Shown here piece after piece: positions 1 to 14,030 of a stretch of 64,000 bases of DNA (position 1 is its first letter; each line of letters opens with the position of its first letter). The notes below the pieces were generated by a model that ran no database searches, was not told the DNA's origin, and was given only the letters and a program-made list of their open reading frames with translations. This DNA comes from Rosa chinensis (taxonomy: Eukaryota; Streptophyta; Magnoliopsida; Rosales; Rosaceae): assembly GCF_002994745.2 (NCBI RefSeq), contig NC_037091.1:28774289-28838288 (forward strand), written 5' to 3'. The position numbers and the translations under genes are program-made.

Positions 1-667
1 ATTAAAAAAACTTAATGAAGTAAGTGAGATAAATGACCATAGAATTAGGGTGAACCGGTGAATGGATAAAAACTTTTATTTTTAACTACATATGTCCTTT
101 GATTAACAATATAATTTAAAACTAATTCAAAAAAAAAAACAATATAATTTAAAACTAAAATTTATTAAAAAAAAATGACAATTAAGAGACTAGTGTAAAT
201 AAAATGAAATATATAGACCCAGTGCTAGCAGTGAGGTAATAAAAAGAAGGAAATTAAGCTGTAATTATTACTGGGACAACAAAAATTCAGTTTTAACCAA
301 CCTTGTTGTGTCAATATTAATGGCAGAGAAAAACAAAAAAGAGGCCTGGGGGGATTTCAAGCCTCTTCTCCCCCTTGGCTATTATCCTTCGAGGTAAAAA
401 TTTATGCAATGATTATTTTACATCAACTTTAAACTTTTCTGATAAAAAAGATCCATCTTTTGACATTTTGAAACGTTGTTATTGTCAACTTGTTAGTCCA
501 GATCGCAATCTCCAGCGCCTAATTGTGCCAGAAACTCCTCCCTCCATAAAAAAAAAGGTATCGATCATTTTGTTCTTGATGATTGCCTTCGATTGATTGC
601 GAGACCACATTTGATGATTTGGAATTTGTGTTAGAGCAGAGCAGAGAAGACAAAGGGGGTTTAGAAA
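1..667 (+). promoter_or_regulatory. 5' flank and presumed promoter/5' UTR of the EFR3-like gene
   Basis: This is AT-rich sequence without a convincing coding region. Purine-rich sequence precedes the ATG at 668 and is probably 5' UTR. An AT-rich stretch near 195-220 could hold a TATA box, but no site is clear enough to assign. The two short open frames here look like chance frames. Confidence 0.35.
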
Positions 668-902
668 ATGGGGGTTGTATCGAGGCGAGTTGTGCCCGCC
701 TGCGGTAGCCTCTGTTTCTTCTGCCCCTCACTGCGTGCAAGGTCGAGGCAACCAGTCAAACGCTACAAGAAGTTGCTCGCTGAGATCTTCCCCCGTAATC
801 AGGTTGTTTACAATGTTGTTGCTTTTCATTCCCCTCACTTTCATTCAGCTTTGTTCTGAAATTTAACTTCATGTCAGCACTGTTCCAGTTTTGTTTGGAA
901 TG

Positions 903-997
<95 letters not shown>

Positions 998-3900
998 AGG
1001 CTGAGGGAGGAACTGTTAGACCATGTTTTCCTCATTCTCCATTTTCAATACAAATTCTGAAAGGGTGCGACGAGCTGTTAAGTATTCATTTCACGCGTGT
1101 CATTTGGCAGTGTTGGGCCATTTGGATTCTTTAGGACTTTCCTGGTTTGTGTGCGGAACAACTTTGGAATGAGTTGTTTCTGGTCTGCTCTACGGGGGCT
1201 TCAGTCACCTTAGAGTTTAGAACTTACTCCCTTTCAGCCTTTACTGCTAAGTTGGAATGCTGCGGTGACATGATTAGTTTATTTGATTGGGACTGTTTTT
1301 ACAATTTTCAGGCTCCGAGGACTTCTTGTTCTCTCTTGTACTTTGATACTTTTTTTCATAAAATTTATGTTTCTTCTAGAAAGAAAAAAAGAAGGAAAAA
1401 GTATGCCACTAATATATGCTTATTCTTCTTAAATTATGGTTGGCAGGATGCTGAACCCAATGACAGAAAGATTGGGAAACTTTGTGAATATGCTCTGAAG
1501 AACCCATTGCGAATTCCCAAGGTAACGTTCTCTGTTTTTAGTATACAGATACTGGTTTTCCAACTAGAAGATTATCTCTCCACAGCTCTGATTCTTTTTC
1601 CTTCCTTTTTTTTTTTTTTTTTTCGCAACAAATTTCAAAAGGTCTCTTTGATGAGTTTCTATGAAGAGTTTAGAGTTCAAAATTTTGAGACCTTGCACCG
1701 TGTTTTTCAACCGTTAGATCTGCCTTTCATCGGATATAGTTGTTGAAAAACCCAGAGCATGGTAGAATATTCGCAAAACTATAACATGATCCTTTTACTC
1801 AGAATACTGCATTTCATTCTTTCCAAAAGCGATTCATCCCATACATGTTAGACAAAGACATTATTTGGTCTGTTATAAGAAAAATTGCCTCCTATGGTCC
1901 ATCTCATGTGTATCAATCTTTCTCTCCACAGATTACTGAGCATCTAGAGCAAAAATGTTACAAGGATTTGCGAAACGAACAGTTTGGATCTGTTAAAGTC
2001 ATACTGTGCATTTATAGGAAGTTACTATCTTCCTGTAAACTGCAGATGTAAGTCTAGTCTTATGAGTATCTTCATATTATCATTTAAATTTGCTTTATAG
2101 TAAGCGGTGCTTCAAAATGATGAAAGATAACCATTTACTGATCAAACTGTATTATTTAGTTGACTAATGCATATCAAACTGGCTAGTTAATCTTCCAGGG
2201 GATATAATCCCAATATTTTTGTTCCCAACTTGGCTTGACAAATAAATTGAATTCCTTTTAGCACTTTTACATTGTCTAATAGTAATAGTATATATTAAAG
2301 AAGAATAGGGTTAGTGTGGCACTCTTTCTGTTTTCTTACACTTCTGTTCATCTGGATGTAACTTTAAAAAAAAAAAAAAAAAAATTTATACAGTTTAGTT
2401 TTTATATTTTCACTTGGTGTTAAATTTAAAGTATTTTTTATTTTCTATAAGATTTTTATTTTAATATATGTCATCCTTCTATTAGTGATTTATCCCTATA
2501 AATTAAATGATTCATGATAGTTCTATGTTTAGCATACCACTGCAAACTTCTTATTAGTTGTTAGCGATTGCTTTATTCCATTCATTTATAGTAAATTAAA
2601 TGCACAATGATATGTCATTTAAATTGTTAATCCCTAAATATATGAAATTATGAATTTGTCATCTTATGTTTCCATTATTTTAGAAATTTCTGTTTTGGTG
2701 TTAAATAAGCATGTGCCATCAAGAGAGAGAAGAGGAACAATGATCTAAACATTGATATTATGTGTGTTTTAGTGTTGCTTTTCAAAGTAATGTTACTCGT
2801 AATTTTATAGACTCGTTCCATTGATGCACTACTACAGTTCCATTTGTCCCCTAACTTGATAATATTCGTCTCTGAACTTCAATGCTTGCAGGCCACTATT
2901 TGCAAGTAGTCTACTAGGAATTGTTCGGATTCTCTTAGAACAAACCCGACATGATGAAATGCGGATTCTGGGTTGCAAAACACTTGTCGACTTTATAAAT
3001 AGCCAGGTAATTACAAAGAATCTTGGATCTGTGAGGTATATTATGCCAATTGCATGGCGGCATGCTTGGTATATTTTCAGTTAAGGGGCTTTTAATGGGT
3101 CCGAGGGCGGAACTAGGATCTGTGAGCTATATTTTGCCAATTGCATGGCAGCATGCTTGGTATATTTTCAGTTAAGGGGCTTTTAATGAGTCCGAGGGCG
3201 GAACTAGGATTTGGCTAAATTGTAAAATATATTTTAGAAATAGACCTTGAGCTTCTTTTTTTTCTTTTAAAAAAAAAAAATTATTGAAAATTAGGAGGTA
3301 CAATAAGTAAATACATACTGTATGTCAAACAACTATTAAATGATATTACATACAAAAATCTCTACTTGAAAGTTAATCATTAAATAAATATTGTTTTTTT
3401 CTCCTTTGTTTAGTCGAATCATTAAAGAATTTTGTATTAATTTTAATTAATTAGAAATAATTTGCTCTTCCCACCTACTTGGTTTGACTGGTCACCTTCC
3501 AATTAATTTTGTTGTTTTTTCTACATTTGGATCAAGGTAGGTTTTTCTTTTGTTTGATACCAAACTTCAGACTTTTCTAAGCCTTAGTTTTTTTATTTTT
3601 GTGTGTGTGTGGGGGGGGAGGATCTGGACCCCCTTCAAGCGTAAAGGTGATTCCACCTGGAATGGGTTCTGTAGGAGAGTTATCACTTCTTCTGAATATT
3701 TGGTTATTGAAAGGAAACAGTCTTCTTTTCAACTGAAAAAATAAATAAATAAATAATTGGAGTGGTTGGAGGGAATGTCTACAAAGATTGCACTTGTGCA
3801 TAATGTAGAGGGACCGATTAAATTTTCCTTAGATTGCTTTAGACCATTGTATTCAACTTATTTAGCTTATATGCATAATGCCATGGATTGCATGTTCTAC

Positions 3901-6900
3901 CTTTTCCATTGGTTAAGTGAAACTGACACTTTGAAATAAAAGTAGATTGATAGCACACACATGTTCAACCTAGAAGGCCTTATTCCTAAACTCTGTGAAT
4001 TGGCTCAAGAAATGGGAGATGATGAAAGAGCTCTACGTCTACGTTCAGCTGGATTGCAATCACTGGCTTTTATGGTACATTACCTTTTTTAGCTTGGCTC
4101 TAAGCTTATTTGAATTGGTCCACACTCATTTGCATGCATGCTTTTTTACATTCTACTGCACTTTTGCTTCTTTTTCCTTAACCTTTCCTAAAGTATCCAA
4201 TCCAACATATTCTCTAGGAATATATTTAGTTAATGACATTACTGGGAATTTTTTCTGCCTGTGTATTTAAATATAATTGCATGCATGTTTACATTCAAGA
4301 CTGTGACATTGATACAGTATTAAGTTAATTTCATCACTGGCTAACCATGCCAAATTTAGTTTGGTGACAACTATAATTGGGGGTGTGCGCAGATTGGTTC
4401 AGTTTGGTATTTGGCCTTACCAAAATAAAACCATCACAAGACATCTACCAAAATGCAACCATTATTTCTCGGTTTCCAAAAATTTAAGCAAATTGCCAAG
4501 TTTTCCTTGACCGTGCTACTGGAGTATCTCTTAAGTTATTATTAATATTATTATTATTATTATATAATTAATTATTTATTTATTTTTGTGTGGTTTCCGT
4601 ATGCACATGCGGTAGCACTTGTAACATAACAGTACTGATGTACAATAATAATATATCCAATATAACACTTTAATTATTACTTGTCATTTTTCATTGATCC
4701 ATTAGAATTTCTTTTATTTCCTCTGTGGTCAACTGACCTCAAATCTATCTCTCTTTTTACTGTACTCTTTGTATGAAGGTGTGGTTCATGGGTGAGCACT
4801 CTCATATCTCGATGGATTTTGACAATGTGAGTACTCCAAACCTTTCATCGCCTCCGTTATTTATACTTTTGGCATAAACAAGACATTGGATTATAGACAA
4901 TACTCTTGTCCAAATCAATTTGGATACATCCGTCTAGCTTTCTTATTTGCATACATTCCACATTGTAGTTTCATATTCAGAATCATGCATTTTCTGAAGC
5001 ATACTTTGATGATCATGTATGCCTATTATCAACCAAATTCGAGATTGTTTGCTGATCCAGCTGTATCAAACAAATGGATGGTTTTTGGTAAAGTTTACAA
5101 TCTCATGACACCATTCATCTCTTTGATGCAGTTGGGTTAGTAAATAGTGGTGTAAATTATAAACGGTTCCAATCATGAAATCACACTGTAAATAAAATGT
5201 AGGGGAGAGTTTGGAAGGGCATGTCCAAATTGATTTGATTGGAGTATTTTCCCTAAAATAATTGTCATCTTTAAAATGATAGAAAAAAGGTTTGCCATGG
5301 TGTAAAACATTCATATCTTTTGGATAGTCTATGGATTATAGATAATTCTTGACTTTTGCTATCAATTTGGAAAAAAAAATAAAAATTGAAATTTTTTTTT
5401 CTGGTTCCAAAATAGATCATATCAGTGACTTTGGAAAATTACACGGATATGCATACTAAATCTGGGAGTGTGAAAGAAGACGGACAATTTTCTGAATCTC
5501 AGCACCAGTGGGTTCAAGAAGCGCTAAAAGCAGAAGTTCATGATTCATCTTTTCCAGATGTTAGTCAGAAGGTTCTTTCATTACCAAACCTGAAAACCCC
5601 TGATTTGGACCCCACAATGTTAGTTTGTTTTTTCCCTGTAATCTCATTCATATGTTGCTGAGAATTGTTTATGTTGCTATTACATTATTTGATCACATGC
5701 CACTTTCACAGTGATACAGACAAGAGTCCGTCTTACTGGTCAAAGGTTTGCTTGCGTAATATAGCCAGATTGGCAAAGGAAGCTACAACAGTGCGTCGAG
5801 TGCTTGAACCCCTTTTCCAAAATTTTGATGCTGCGAACCATTGGTCCCCAGAAAAACCACTTGCCTATTATGTTTTAATGTATCTGCAGTCACTATTAGA
5901 GGAATCAGGTTTGGATTTTTTTTTTTTTTTGTGTGTTTTCTTTTATTAATCCACATTTGGGTTCAAATTGACTCATGTTTTTTATTTGAAAACCAGGAGA
6001 TAACTCTCATCTGTTATTATCCATATTGGTCAAGCACTTGGATCATAAGAATGTTGTCAAACAGCCTCGCTTGCAAACTGATATTGTAAATGTCACCACA
6101 CAAATAGCACAAAGTGCAAAGCAGCAGGCATCAGTTGCGATTATTGGTGCAATATCTGACCTGACAAAGCATTTACGAAAATGCCTGCAAAATCAAGCTG
6201 AAGGGTCCAACCGTAGTAGTACAGATAAATGGAACCAAGATCTTCAGTCAGCACTAGAGAGATGCATCTTGCAACTGTCAAATAAGGTATGTCTCTTTCA
6301 AGTGAAGTTTTTATTTTAGGGGTGAACCGTTCAAGATTTTGGAAAATCTTGTAAGTGTCCTCATGGATTCCGGAATGAAAATTTAGGGGAATGTCATGAG
6401 CGTATTCTTATAGAGTTCAGTTGTTTGTCTGTCTGCCATCTCCCTGTCTCTCTCTGGGTGATCAAATTGGTAGGTTACACAATTAGGTTGTGATCTCTCC
6501 ATGTTAGAATCACATGATGATTTTCTCTGCTCAAAATGTTAGCAATTTGAAAATAATGCGCTTCCTATTTTGACCATGTGATGCACTAGCTAAAGCTTGG
6601 CTCAAGAAGAATTATCTTTATGAAAATTTCTCAGATTAAGCTCTAGGGTGTGTCTGGCATATTTGAAATTGTTTGTTATTCTTAGTGTAACTTACAGTTT
6701 TTTTTATAGAGAATCCCTTGAGTAAGCTCTTGGTATAAGTTGCACTTTCTTTAGTTTGGGTGGTTTGATAGGAACGAAAGATATTATTCTTTCTAACATT
6801 GTTTTCTTAAACAATAAAAATAAAAATCTAAACATATGAAATTTATAGTCTTCGTCAAGCTGATGAGTTAAGGACTTTTGCCATATTCTGATTTTTGAGT

Positions 6901-9900
6901 CTAATCTCAGGACTAGTGGTCTTTTAACTTTCAAGGAGTGCTAAATTCAAAGCTTCAAAGATTCATTTTTGCAGCTCTAATATTTTGGTTCGTATTCTGG
7001 AATTATCTTACCTTGTGTTGGATCAGAGAAACTCTTCTAAAAGTTGATTGGATTGGATACGCATGTGGACCTGTGGTTTACTCAAGTTGGGTGATATTTG
7101 TGGAGTGTATTCTCGAGTACAGATCATATTTGTTTGTATTTTCACATTTTTTGATTCTTCTCAGTCTCTGTAATTCATCTTTGTCTAATTTCACCACATG
7201 CTGAGATCTGGTTGGTGATTACTATAATTAGGAGGACCGAGAAAAACTGCAGGATCAATTTTCAGTGTTCATATCTATTGTTTATTTACATCTTATTGCA
7301 ATCATAATCATAGTCATCTCTCATCTTTTTTCTCTCCTTTAGAAGTTTCTTTCTGTTTCCATCCTGCTGTCCATCCTCCCTTGTCTTCATAACCATAGTC
7401 ATTCTTGCTTGTAGCATACTGATTTGCATCCAAATCTCCTTTCTCTCCTAAAGGAGAGTTGCTCTTAACCTGGGATGAAACAAGAAATTCTCACAAGGCC
7501 CTATGTAAAAGATGTATGATGAGTTATTTTGGTCAGTAGAGTAGCTAGAATACGAAACAGAAAGTACACTTGTACATCAACCAGATTTTAGTACGACAAA
7601 AACATGCTTGTTGAAGTTGATGCTTTGTTTATTCTTGTTTGTCTGTGCGCGAGTGCGTGCGTGTGTTTTGGGTGGCAATGGATCACTTATTCAGTGTTGT
7701 TACACTTGTGTTACTGTTTCTGATTCACAGGTTGGAGATGTGGGGCCCATACTTGATATGATGGCTGTGGTGCTGGAGAATATCCCATCTAGTACTATTG
7801 TAGCTAGGGCGACAGTCTCTGCTGTTTATCTAACTGCAAAGATGGTCTCTTCTGTTCCAAACATATCCTATCACAAAAAGGCAAGGGAAACTTTTTCAGA
7901 TTTCACTTTTTTCATGTTCAAATTTTGTCTAACCATCTAAACCTCATTAACTTATCACTTTTTCAGCCATTCCCTGATGCTCTGTTTCACCAGTTACTCC
8001 TAGCAATGGCCCACCTAGACCATGAAACACGTGTTGGAGCACACAGTATTTTCTCTATTGTTCTTGTGCCATCTCTACTTGTTCCTTGGCTACAGCAGAA
8101 AATGAACTCTGTGCAGACTGTTTCTGGGTTTTCATCTGTCAGTAGATTGGAGTTTGGAAAGGATAAAAGAAAAGACACGGGAGCAACCGCGAATGGAGAG
8201 TTGAGGGAAGAGGAAAGTCAAATATCAGATGTTTGTGAAAATCAATCTGGCAGCTTCAAGAGTGCTTTGACGGGTGGAAGAGCAGTATGAGATCTTAAAC
8301 TCTTTCAATTACAGTAGTTAAAACTCAAAAATCAGTGTCTTACTATATATGTTGAACTGAAGTTTTATTTGAAATCTTATCAAATGTCTTATCTGAAAAC
8401 TTCTAGGAACTACCTTGCCTTCGGTTAAGCAGTCATCAAGTGAGTCTATTGCTTTCATTAATCTGGGTTCAGGCAACATCTGCAGAGAATACCCCAGCAA
8501 ATTTTGAGGCGATGGCTCATTCTTATAATGTTGCTTTACTGTTTACCCGATCAAAGGTGGGAACTTAATGCATATTTTATAATGTTATTGGTTTATTTAT
8601 GACTTGTCCAACACCTTTCTTATCTTTTAATTGCTGCACATCTTGATCCACATAATCCTGGTATCATACATTTTCTTCTAAACATCTAGTCCAAAATACC
8701 TTGGTATCTTGTAAGCACTCCATCGTTGCTTTGGCAAAACAACCTTGGTTCCCAACCTTTTAATTGTTTGCACTACCTAGACATCCACTACTGAGAATAA
8801 ATATCTGAAAAGTAAAAGTAAAAGCTCTTCTGCTGTCAAATGAATTCATGAGAATTATAGGGTTAATGCGAGAATTAGAAAATTGGAGCATTACTATAAC
8901 TGAAATTTATGTTCCAGCCTGTACAAAACTCAACCACTTATAGGGGACTGGTTGGTTTCTTGGGTATTACTACAGCAGTTAGTCCATGATAACAACCAAA
9001 AGAAGGCATTTCATTTGGTTGGTGAAGAGGATTACGCAGATTTAATAACTTGAGAATCAGAAATATGAGTTGAACTTTGGACAGAGTGGAGTGTCTTCAA
9101 CATTCATCTTAACTTGATGGTTTGATTAAGTGTACAAATTATTCATTTGTTTTTCCCGTTGGCCTTTCTCAATTGTTAGTGATGATGACTTTTTTCCTCC
9201 TGTCTTGGCAGGCTTCAAGTCATATGGCTTTAGTAAGATGCTTCCAGTTGGCATTCTCCATCAGGACTATTTCCTTGGATCGAGATGGTAAGTTGGATTT
9301 ATCATCATATGATACTTTTGTTGGTTAACCACCTATTTGGTGCAGAAAACATCATAATGGTAAAACATCATAATGCAAGAGTGTTTAGCTCTTGTACATA
9401 TACCTACTTGAATTACCCTAGATATGTTTCCTGGTTCAGACTAGTCTGATTATCTTTTGGTTAAAGTGAAGCTCTTGTGCCATCTCATGTGTTTACCAAG
9501 TAATTGCTTAATTCGTGATAACAGTAATGAGTAATGTGACTTTGAGGAATCTGGCTTCGCCATGCATTCCTTGAACTCAGTTTCTTGCCCTCTGGACCCT
9601 TTACATTATTAAATTCACCAGTCATTACTTGGCCCAAAAAAAAGAAAAAAAGAAGAAGAAGAAGAAGAATGGACTAATGAAGGAAAAAAAAAAGGTGCAT
9701 CACTTATTAGTTTGCCCAAATTTTTCCTTAAATGCCTTCTATAAATAGTGAACAATGAGAAAGCTTTGCCTTGGCTGTTATTAGAAATGGAAATTCTGAT
9801 AAGTCATTGATTTTCTCAAACCAATTAGGGCATGGTGAGTGACATCTATTTCAATACTTTACTTCACATGCTTCACTGTAGGCTCCAATACCCACATATG

Positions 9901-12900
9901 TAGGTCTAACATGTACAATTTATAATGAAGGGGGTTTGCAAGAATCTCGTAGAAGGTCTCTTTATACGTTGGCATCATACATGCTTATATTTGCAGCCCG
10001 GGCGGGGAACTTCCCGGAGCTAATTCCCATTGTTAAAGCATCATTGATGGATCAAATGGTCAGTTTCTACATCTTACCCTTCAGAGTGCCTTTTCAATGT
10101 TTTAGTTGTTTATAAATTGATATAACTGTGTTTTTGCTGAGGCTTACTTTTTTTCAATTGTTGATTTTATTTTATTTTATTTTTTATTTATTTATAGGTT
10201 GATCCTTGTCTTCAGTTGGTTGACGATATCCGACTGCAGGCAGTTTCAATTGACTCCGATATGGAGAAGATACCCTATGGATCACAGCCAGACGAAGTTG
10301 CTGCATTGAAGTCTCATTCAGCAATTGAACTAGATGACCAATTGTTGAAAGAAACCGTGATATCCCACTTCATGACTAAATTTTCCATATTGTCAGAGGT
10401 GATATACGTGTTCTCTTATATACTCTCATAAGCAAATGGTTTTAGTGCAACTACCCTTATTTTGATGTATTCATCAAATTTTTAAAAGAATTAATGCAAA
10501 CTATCTTACCTTAGTAAGAACTCATAACCCAAATAAGTAGCGCTATTGATCAATAGGTTTGTGCTCTTTTTACTTAGTGTTAGTGAATATATGGAAAGCA
10601 TCCAGACTGGTACATTGCTTTGATACTGACATTATATAACACAATTAGTGTCTGTAGAGATCCGGCCTAACTATGAGATAGAGAATTCCTGTATCATAGA
10701 ATGGATAGGAGTACTTTAAACCAGACCCTGGGATCCCCTGGGACAAATTTTATTTCTTCTCTGTAACAGATGCTAATATCTCATCTCTTTCAAAGCCCTA
10801 ATTCTTTTGTTAAAACAGACAATTTCATATGCTGGACACATATCCCTAGCATAAAAAACTAAAGAAGAATCTTCTGGCAAGTAACTATACATAAACATTC
10901 ACGATGTCAAAAAAGTTCTGCATGCAACGTATATTAATAGATGACAGCTATAGAAGATATTTTCTGATGTCAAGCATTACGGCTTTACATTTAGGAATGG
11001 TTTCGCATGTAATCTCCATTATGTAGTATTCTGTTGTGCTACTGTAAGATATTTTGAAAAGGAGCTGGCTCAAAAATTTAAAAACTAAAATAAAAACACA
11101 GAAAAAATATGTTGGGAAAATAAAAATGCTTTCTTGATCCAAAGACCTCGGGCATGCACCCATTATACTGATTAGGTCGAGAGTAACATAGCTTGAAACT
11201 GCTTGCTAGTTTTTATTAACAAAAGTACTGTATACTGAAACTTCATCCATTTGGTTAAGGCTAAGGTATATCAGGCTTTGACTAGATATTTATAATCATA
11301 TCTTGGCTTTTTAATTGTTATTGACTTTGAAGTAAAACTTCTGGCAAAGGAGTTTTAAACTTTAATATCTCTGTAAGATATTACATATGATGTTTATCCA
11401 CGATTTCATATTCACACCCTAGCTTCTATTTGATCTTTTTTATATCTGTTCTCTTCTCTACAGGATGAATTGTCTAGCATCAAGAAGCAACTCTTACTGG
11501 GTTTTTCACCGGATGATGCATTTCCATTAGGAGCTCCACTATTCATGGAGACACCACGACCATGTTCTCCACTTGCCCATATAGAATTTGCTGATTTTGA
11601 TGAGGTTAAATTTCTTAATTGTATCAGTATTTTCATCACTTTTAACTACATTTATAACAGAGGTTGTTTTCTCTCAGGTGATGCCTCCAGGTTCTTTGAC
11701 AGATGAAGAAGCCTTCCTTGAACCTAGTGGAAGTCAGTCAGACCGCAAGACATCACTTTCCATCAATGCACTTGACATTTTAAATGTTAATCAGCTCCTG
11801 GATTCAGTAAGACTAGCTCCTAGATACTATCTCTATATTCTTACGAATTATGTTCAGTTCACGCTTGACAAAAGCCTTTGACATTCAATAGTCAGATTCA
11901 AGGCTAGCCATTTTTTCCATAAACAAAATATCTGTACAAGCTTCACATTTTCTTGGATATAACATATTGGGCTTGTTATCCCAGGTTCTAGAAACGGCCC
12001 AACAAGTTGCAAGCTTCCCAGTCTCCACAATGCCTGTACCTTATGACCAAATGAAGAGCCAATGTGAAGCCCTTGTAACGGGCAAACAGCAAAAGATGGC
12101 AGTTCTTCATAGTTTCAAGCATCAACTAGAAACCAAGGCGTTAGTGCTCTCCAATGTAAATGAAAACAAATCCCATGCTTCACCACCCATGGTTAGTTAA
12201 TTCAGAATTATAGTCCATATGTTTATGAACTTTTGCCTGCTTAGTCTATATCAGGTCTAAAACCCTTTATTCTCCTTTTAACCAAAAAGTAAAAAGAAAA
12301 TAATTTTACTGTACTTATAAGGATTAAGAGAGAGCTTGCCAGACCCACATTGACAACTATGATACTTACGGCTTAAACCATTCCTAAAGATACAAAATAT
12401 TTCTCTTATCCTTTCAGCACCCTAGATTTGATGAGTAAGAGCTGCTACCTCTCAATATATCAAAATGAGTTTAACCATCCTCCGTATATAGTTCTGTAGT
12501 TTTACTTGTACCCTTGTGTTATGTGTGAAGGAACTGATTTTAAAATATCAGTCTGGAGTGACTGGATAGCATGATGTCACAATTTATGCCTTGTGGTTTA
12601 ACTTTCATGCTTAATATCTGTGCTTAAATTGGACATCATGCTATGCTGATCTATAAATTATAAATCTGTAGAAGTACTAATGTGTGATAGTGTCAGTTTG
12701 TTGTTTTTCTGTTTGTTTTGGATTGGTGTGTGTGTGCGCATTATTTTGTTCCTTTTTTCTTTCTTTAAGTTGGATTTTCTTTCAGGGATTGGAATCTTCA
12801 GAAGGGTACCCAAAGGTCAAAACCAAGGAGCAAATTCAAGCGAAAAACCAGCTCGTCATATGTTCTCGTGAGTATGGACAGCATTCTTTTAAATTACCAC

Positions 12901-12944
12901 CTTCAAGTCCTTATGACAAATTCTTGAAAGCTGCTGGATGTTAA
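668..12944 (+). CDS. EFR3-like protein (ARM-type plasma-membrane scaffold of the PI4-kinase complex), 19 exons
   Basis: Spliced model: 668-802, 1447-1521, 1932-2047, 2892-3006, 3946-4074, 4779-4826, 5416-5618, 5712-5908, 5997-6286, 7731-7880, 7967-8284, 8407-8556, 9212-9287, 9931-10058, 10198-10398, 11464-11604, 11678-11806, 11985-12191, 12786-12944. All phases agree and give 988 codons, the usual length for plant EFR3 homologues (rice SRL2 type). The N-terminus has Gly2 and cysteines 12, 16 and 19 next to a basic patch, as expected for a lipid-anchored peripheral membrane protein. The rest is helical-repeat sequence, including LRLSSHQVSLLLSLIWVQAT and EALVTGKQQKM near the C-terminus. By family knowledge, EFR3 anchors PI4K-alpha with TTC7- and hyccin-like partners at the plasma membrane; that role is inferred here. 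Intron 10 uses a GC donor. I see no frame damage, so the gene is probably functional. Confidence 0.9.
903..994. repeat. Compound (CA)n/(TA)n microsatellite in EFR3 intron 1
   Basis: A CA/CG/CA run of about 30 bp is followed by roughly 60 bp of uninterrupted TA. It lies wholly inside intron 1 and is likely length-polymorphic. The minus-strand open frame through it is an artefact of the repeat. Confidence 0.95.
3025..3206. repeat. 91-bp direct tandem duplication in EFR3 intron 4
   Basis: The segment beginning GGATCTGTGAG at 3025 recurs at 3116 with only a few substitutions, giving two adjacent 91-bp copies (3025-3115 and 3116-3206). It is intronic and alters no exon. Confidence 0.9.
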
Positions 12945-13759
12945 TGGCACTATCTGTATCATACATCTGTATGTAACTATAGTTCATTTTCCTTTCATCT
13001 TCATATTCTTCCAGAAATTGGTTATTTTTTGATTCTTTAGCATTAAATTCAACCAGTTTGAAGTATGTTTAGATGCTTCTACCTCTCAAGCCCAAATGCG
13101 AGCAAGGGGAGTTGTAATGGAGGAAAGGGAGATCTCTTCCACAAATATTTATGTAGATGTAAGTTTGGTTTTATTATGAATAGGTAAACCCTACTTTGTA
13201 TATTGTATGATCAACCATTTGAGAGAAAAAGGTTTGGTAATTCAGCTTTGCGTTTTCTACCTTTGGGGTTCGAGTCTATATGTTTTTTTTTTATTGTTTT
13301 TTGGTTTTCCACTTTTTGGATTATACGACTTCTAGTGCATTCATTATGGAGCGCCTGCAAAATATAGCTAGGCCATGGAAACTTCGTTTTTCTGCAATTG
13401 CTGTAGAGGTCATCATCACGTTTACTGTACTTTTATCCACTTTTTTACCTGCTGCACTCATACCATATCATAAGAACAGCATTGAATCTGTGATGAATAT
13501 GTCACTTCTTCTAAGTTAATATACCACTTCTCCTGCCATACAACCATAAACGCTTATTTTGGGTGCTGCAAGTGACAATCTTTGGATACACTGTATATTA
13601 AATGGTTACAACACTGCATTCATTGGCCTATGAATAAAGCTGCCAGTTCATGGTTTAATCAAGTTGCTTTTGTTAAATTAGGTTGGAAAATTCAGATGAT
13701 ATAATATATGATGGATAAAATTATAACTGCTAAAATACTTGCAGAGTTTCTTTCTTCAG
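12945..13759. other. 3' UTR/intergenic DNA after EFR3
   Basis: The first few hundred bases probably hold the 3' UTR of the EFR3-like gene. A weak open stretch from about 13068 to 13170 and another from 13346 to 13519 show no family I recognise. The end of this block may belong to the decayed plus-strand LINE that starts next. Confidence 0.4.
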
Positions 13760-13957
13760 TGCTAAGAAAAAAAGTCATAATTCTGTGGTCTGGAAAAGTA
13801 TTCTTGATTTTAGAAATATCATTCTTGATTGTATGAGATGGATGATTGGCGATGGAAATTCTCTTAACTTATGGCTCTATAATTGGGCTTATCCTTTCGG
13901 TCTAATTAGTTATCTCAATGACACTTTGAATAAGAGTTTTTCTATTAGAATCTCTAA
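13760..13957 (+). pseudogene. Plus-strand LINE relic (region before the zf-RVT domain)
   Basis: The plus strand reads VVWKSILDFRNIILDCMRW and then MIGDGNSLNLWLYNW. This W-x-G-D-G-x-S-(I/L)-N-x-W pattern is typical of the segment between reverse transcriptase and the zinc finger of plant LINEs. The frame is cut at 13957 by the minus-strand LINE and its poly(T). Sequence that may continue it starts near 21071. No other domain of this copy can be followed. Confidence 0.55.
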
Positions 13958-14030
13958 TTTTTTTTTTTTTTTTTTTAGTAAAATGATAACATCCTTTATT
14001 GAAAAATGGAACAATTACACAGATGTAGAG

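Noticed and set aside
756..998. Minus-strand 80-codon open frame with repeated Ile-Tyr
   Set aside because: It is a reading of the (TA)n microsatellite in intron 1, not a gene.
13280..13519. 79-codon frame downstream of EFR3
   Set aside because: No recognisable domain, no splice context, and it starts in a T-rich run; treated as chance.
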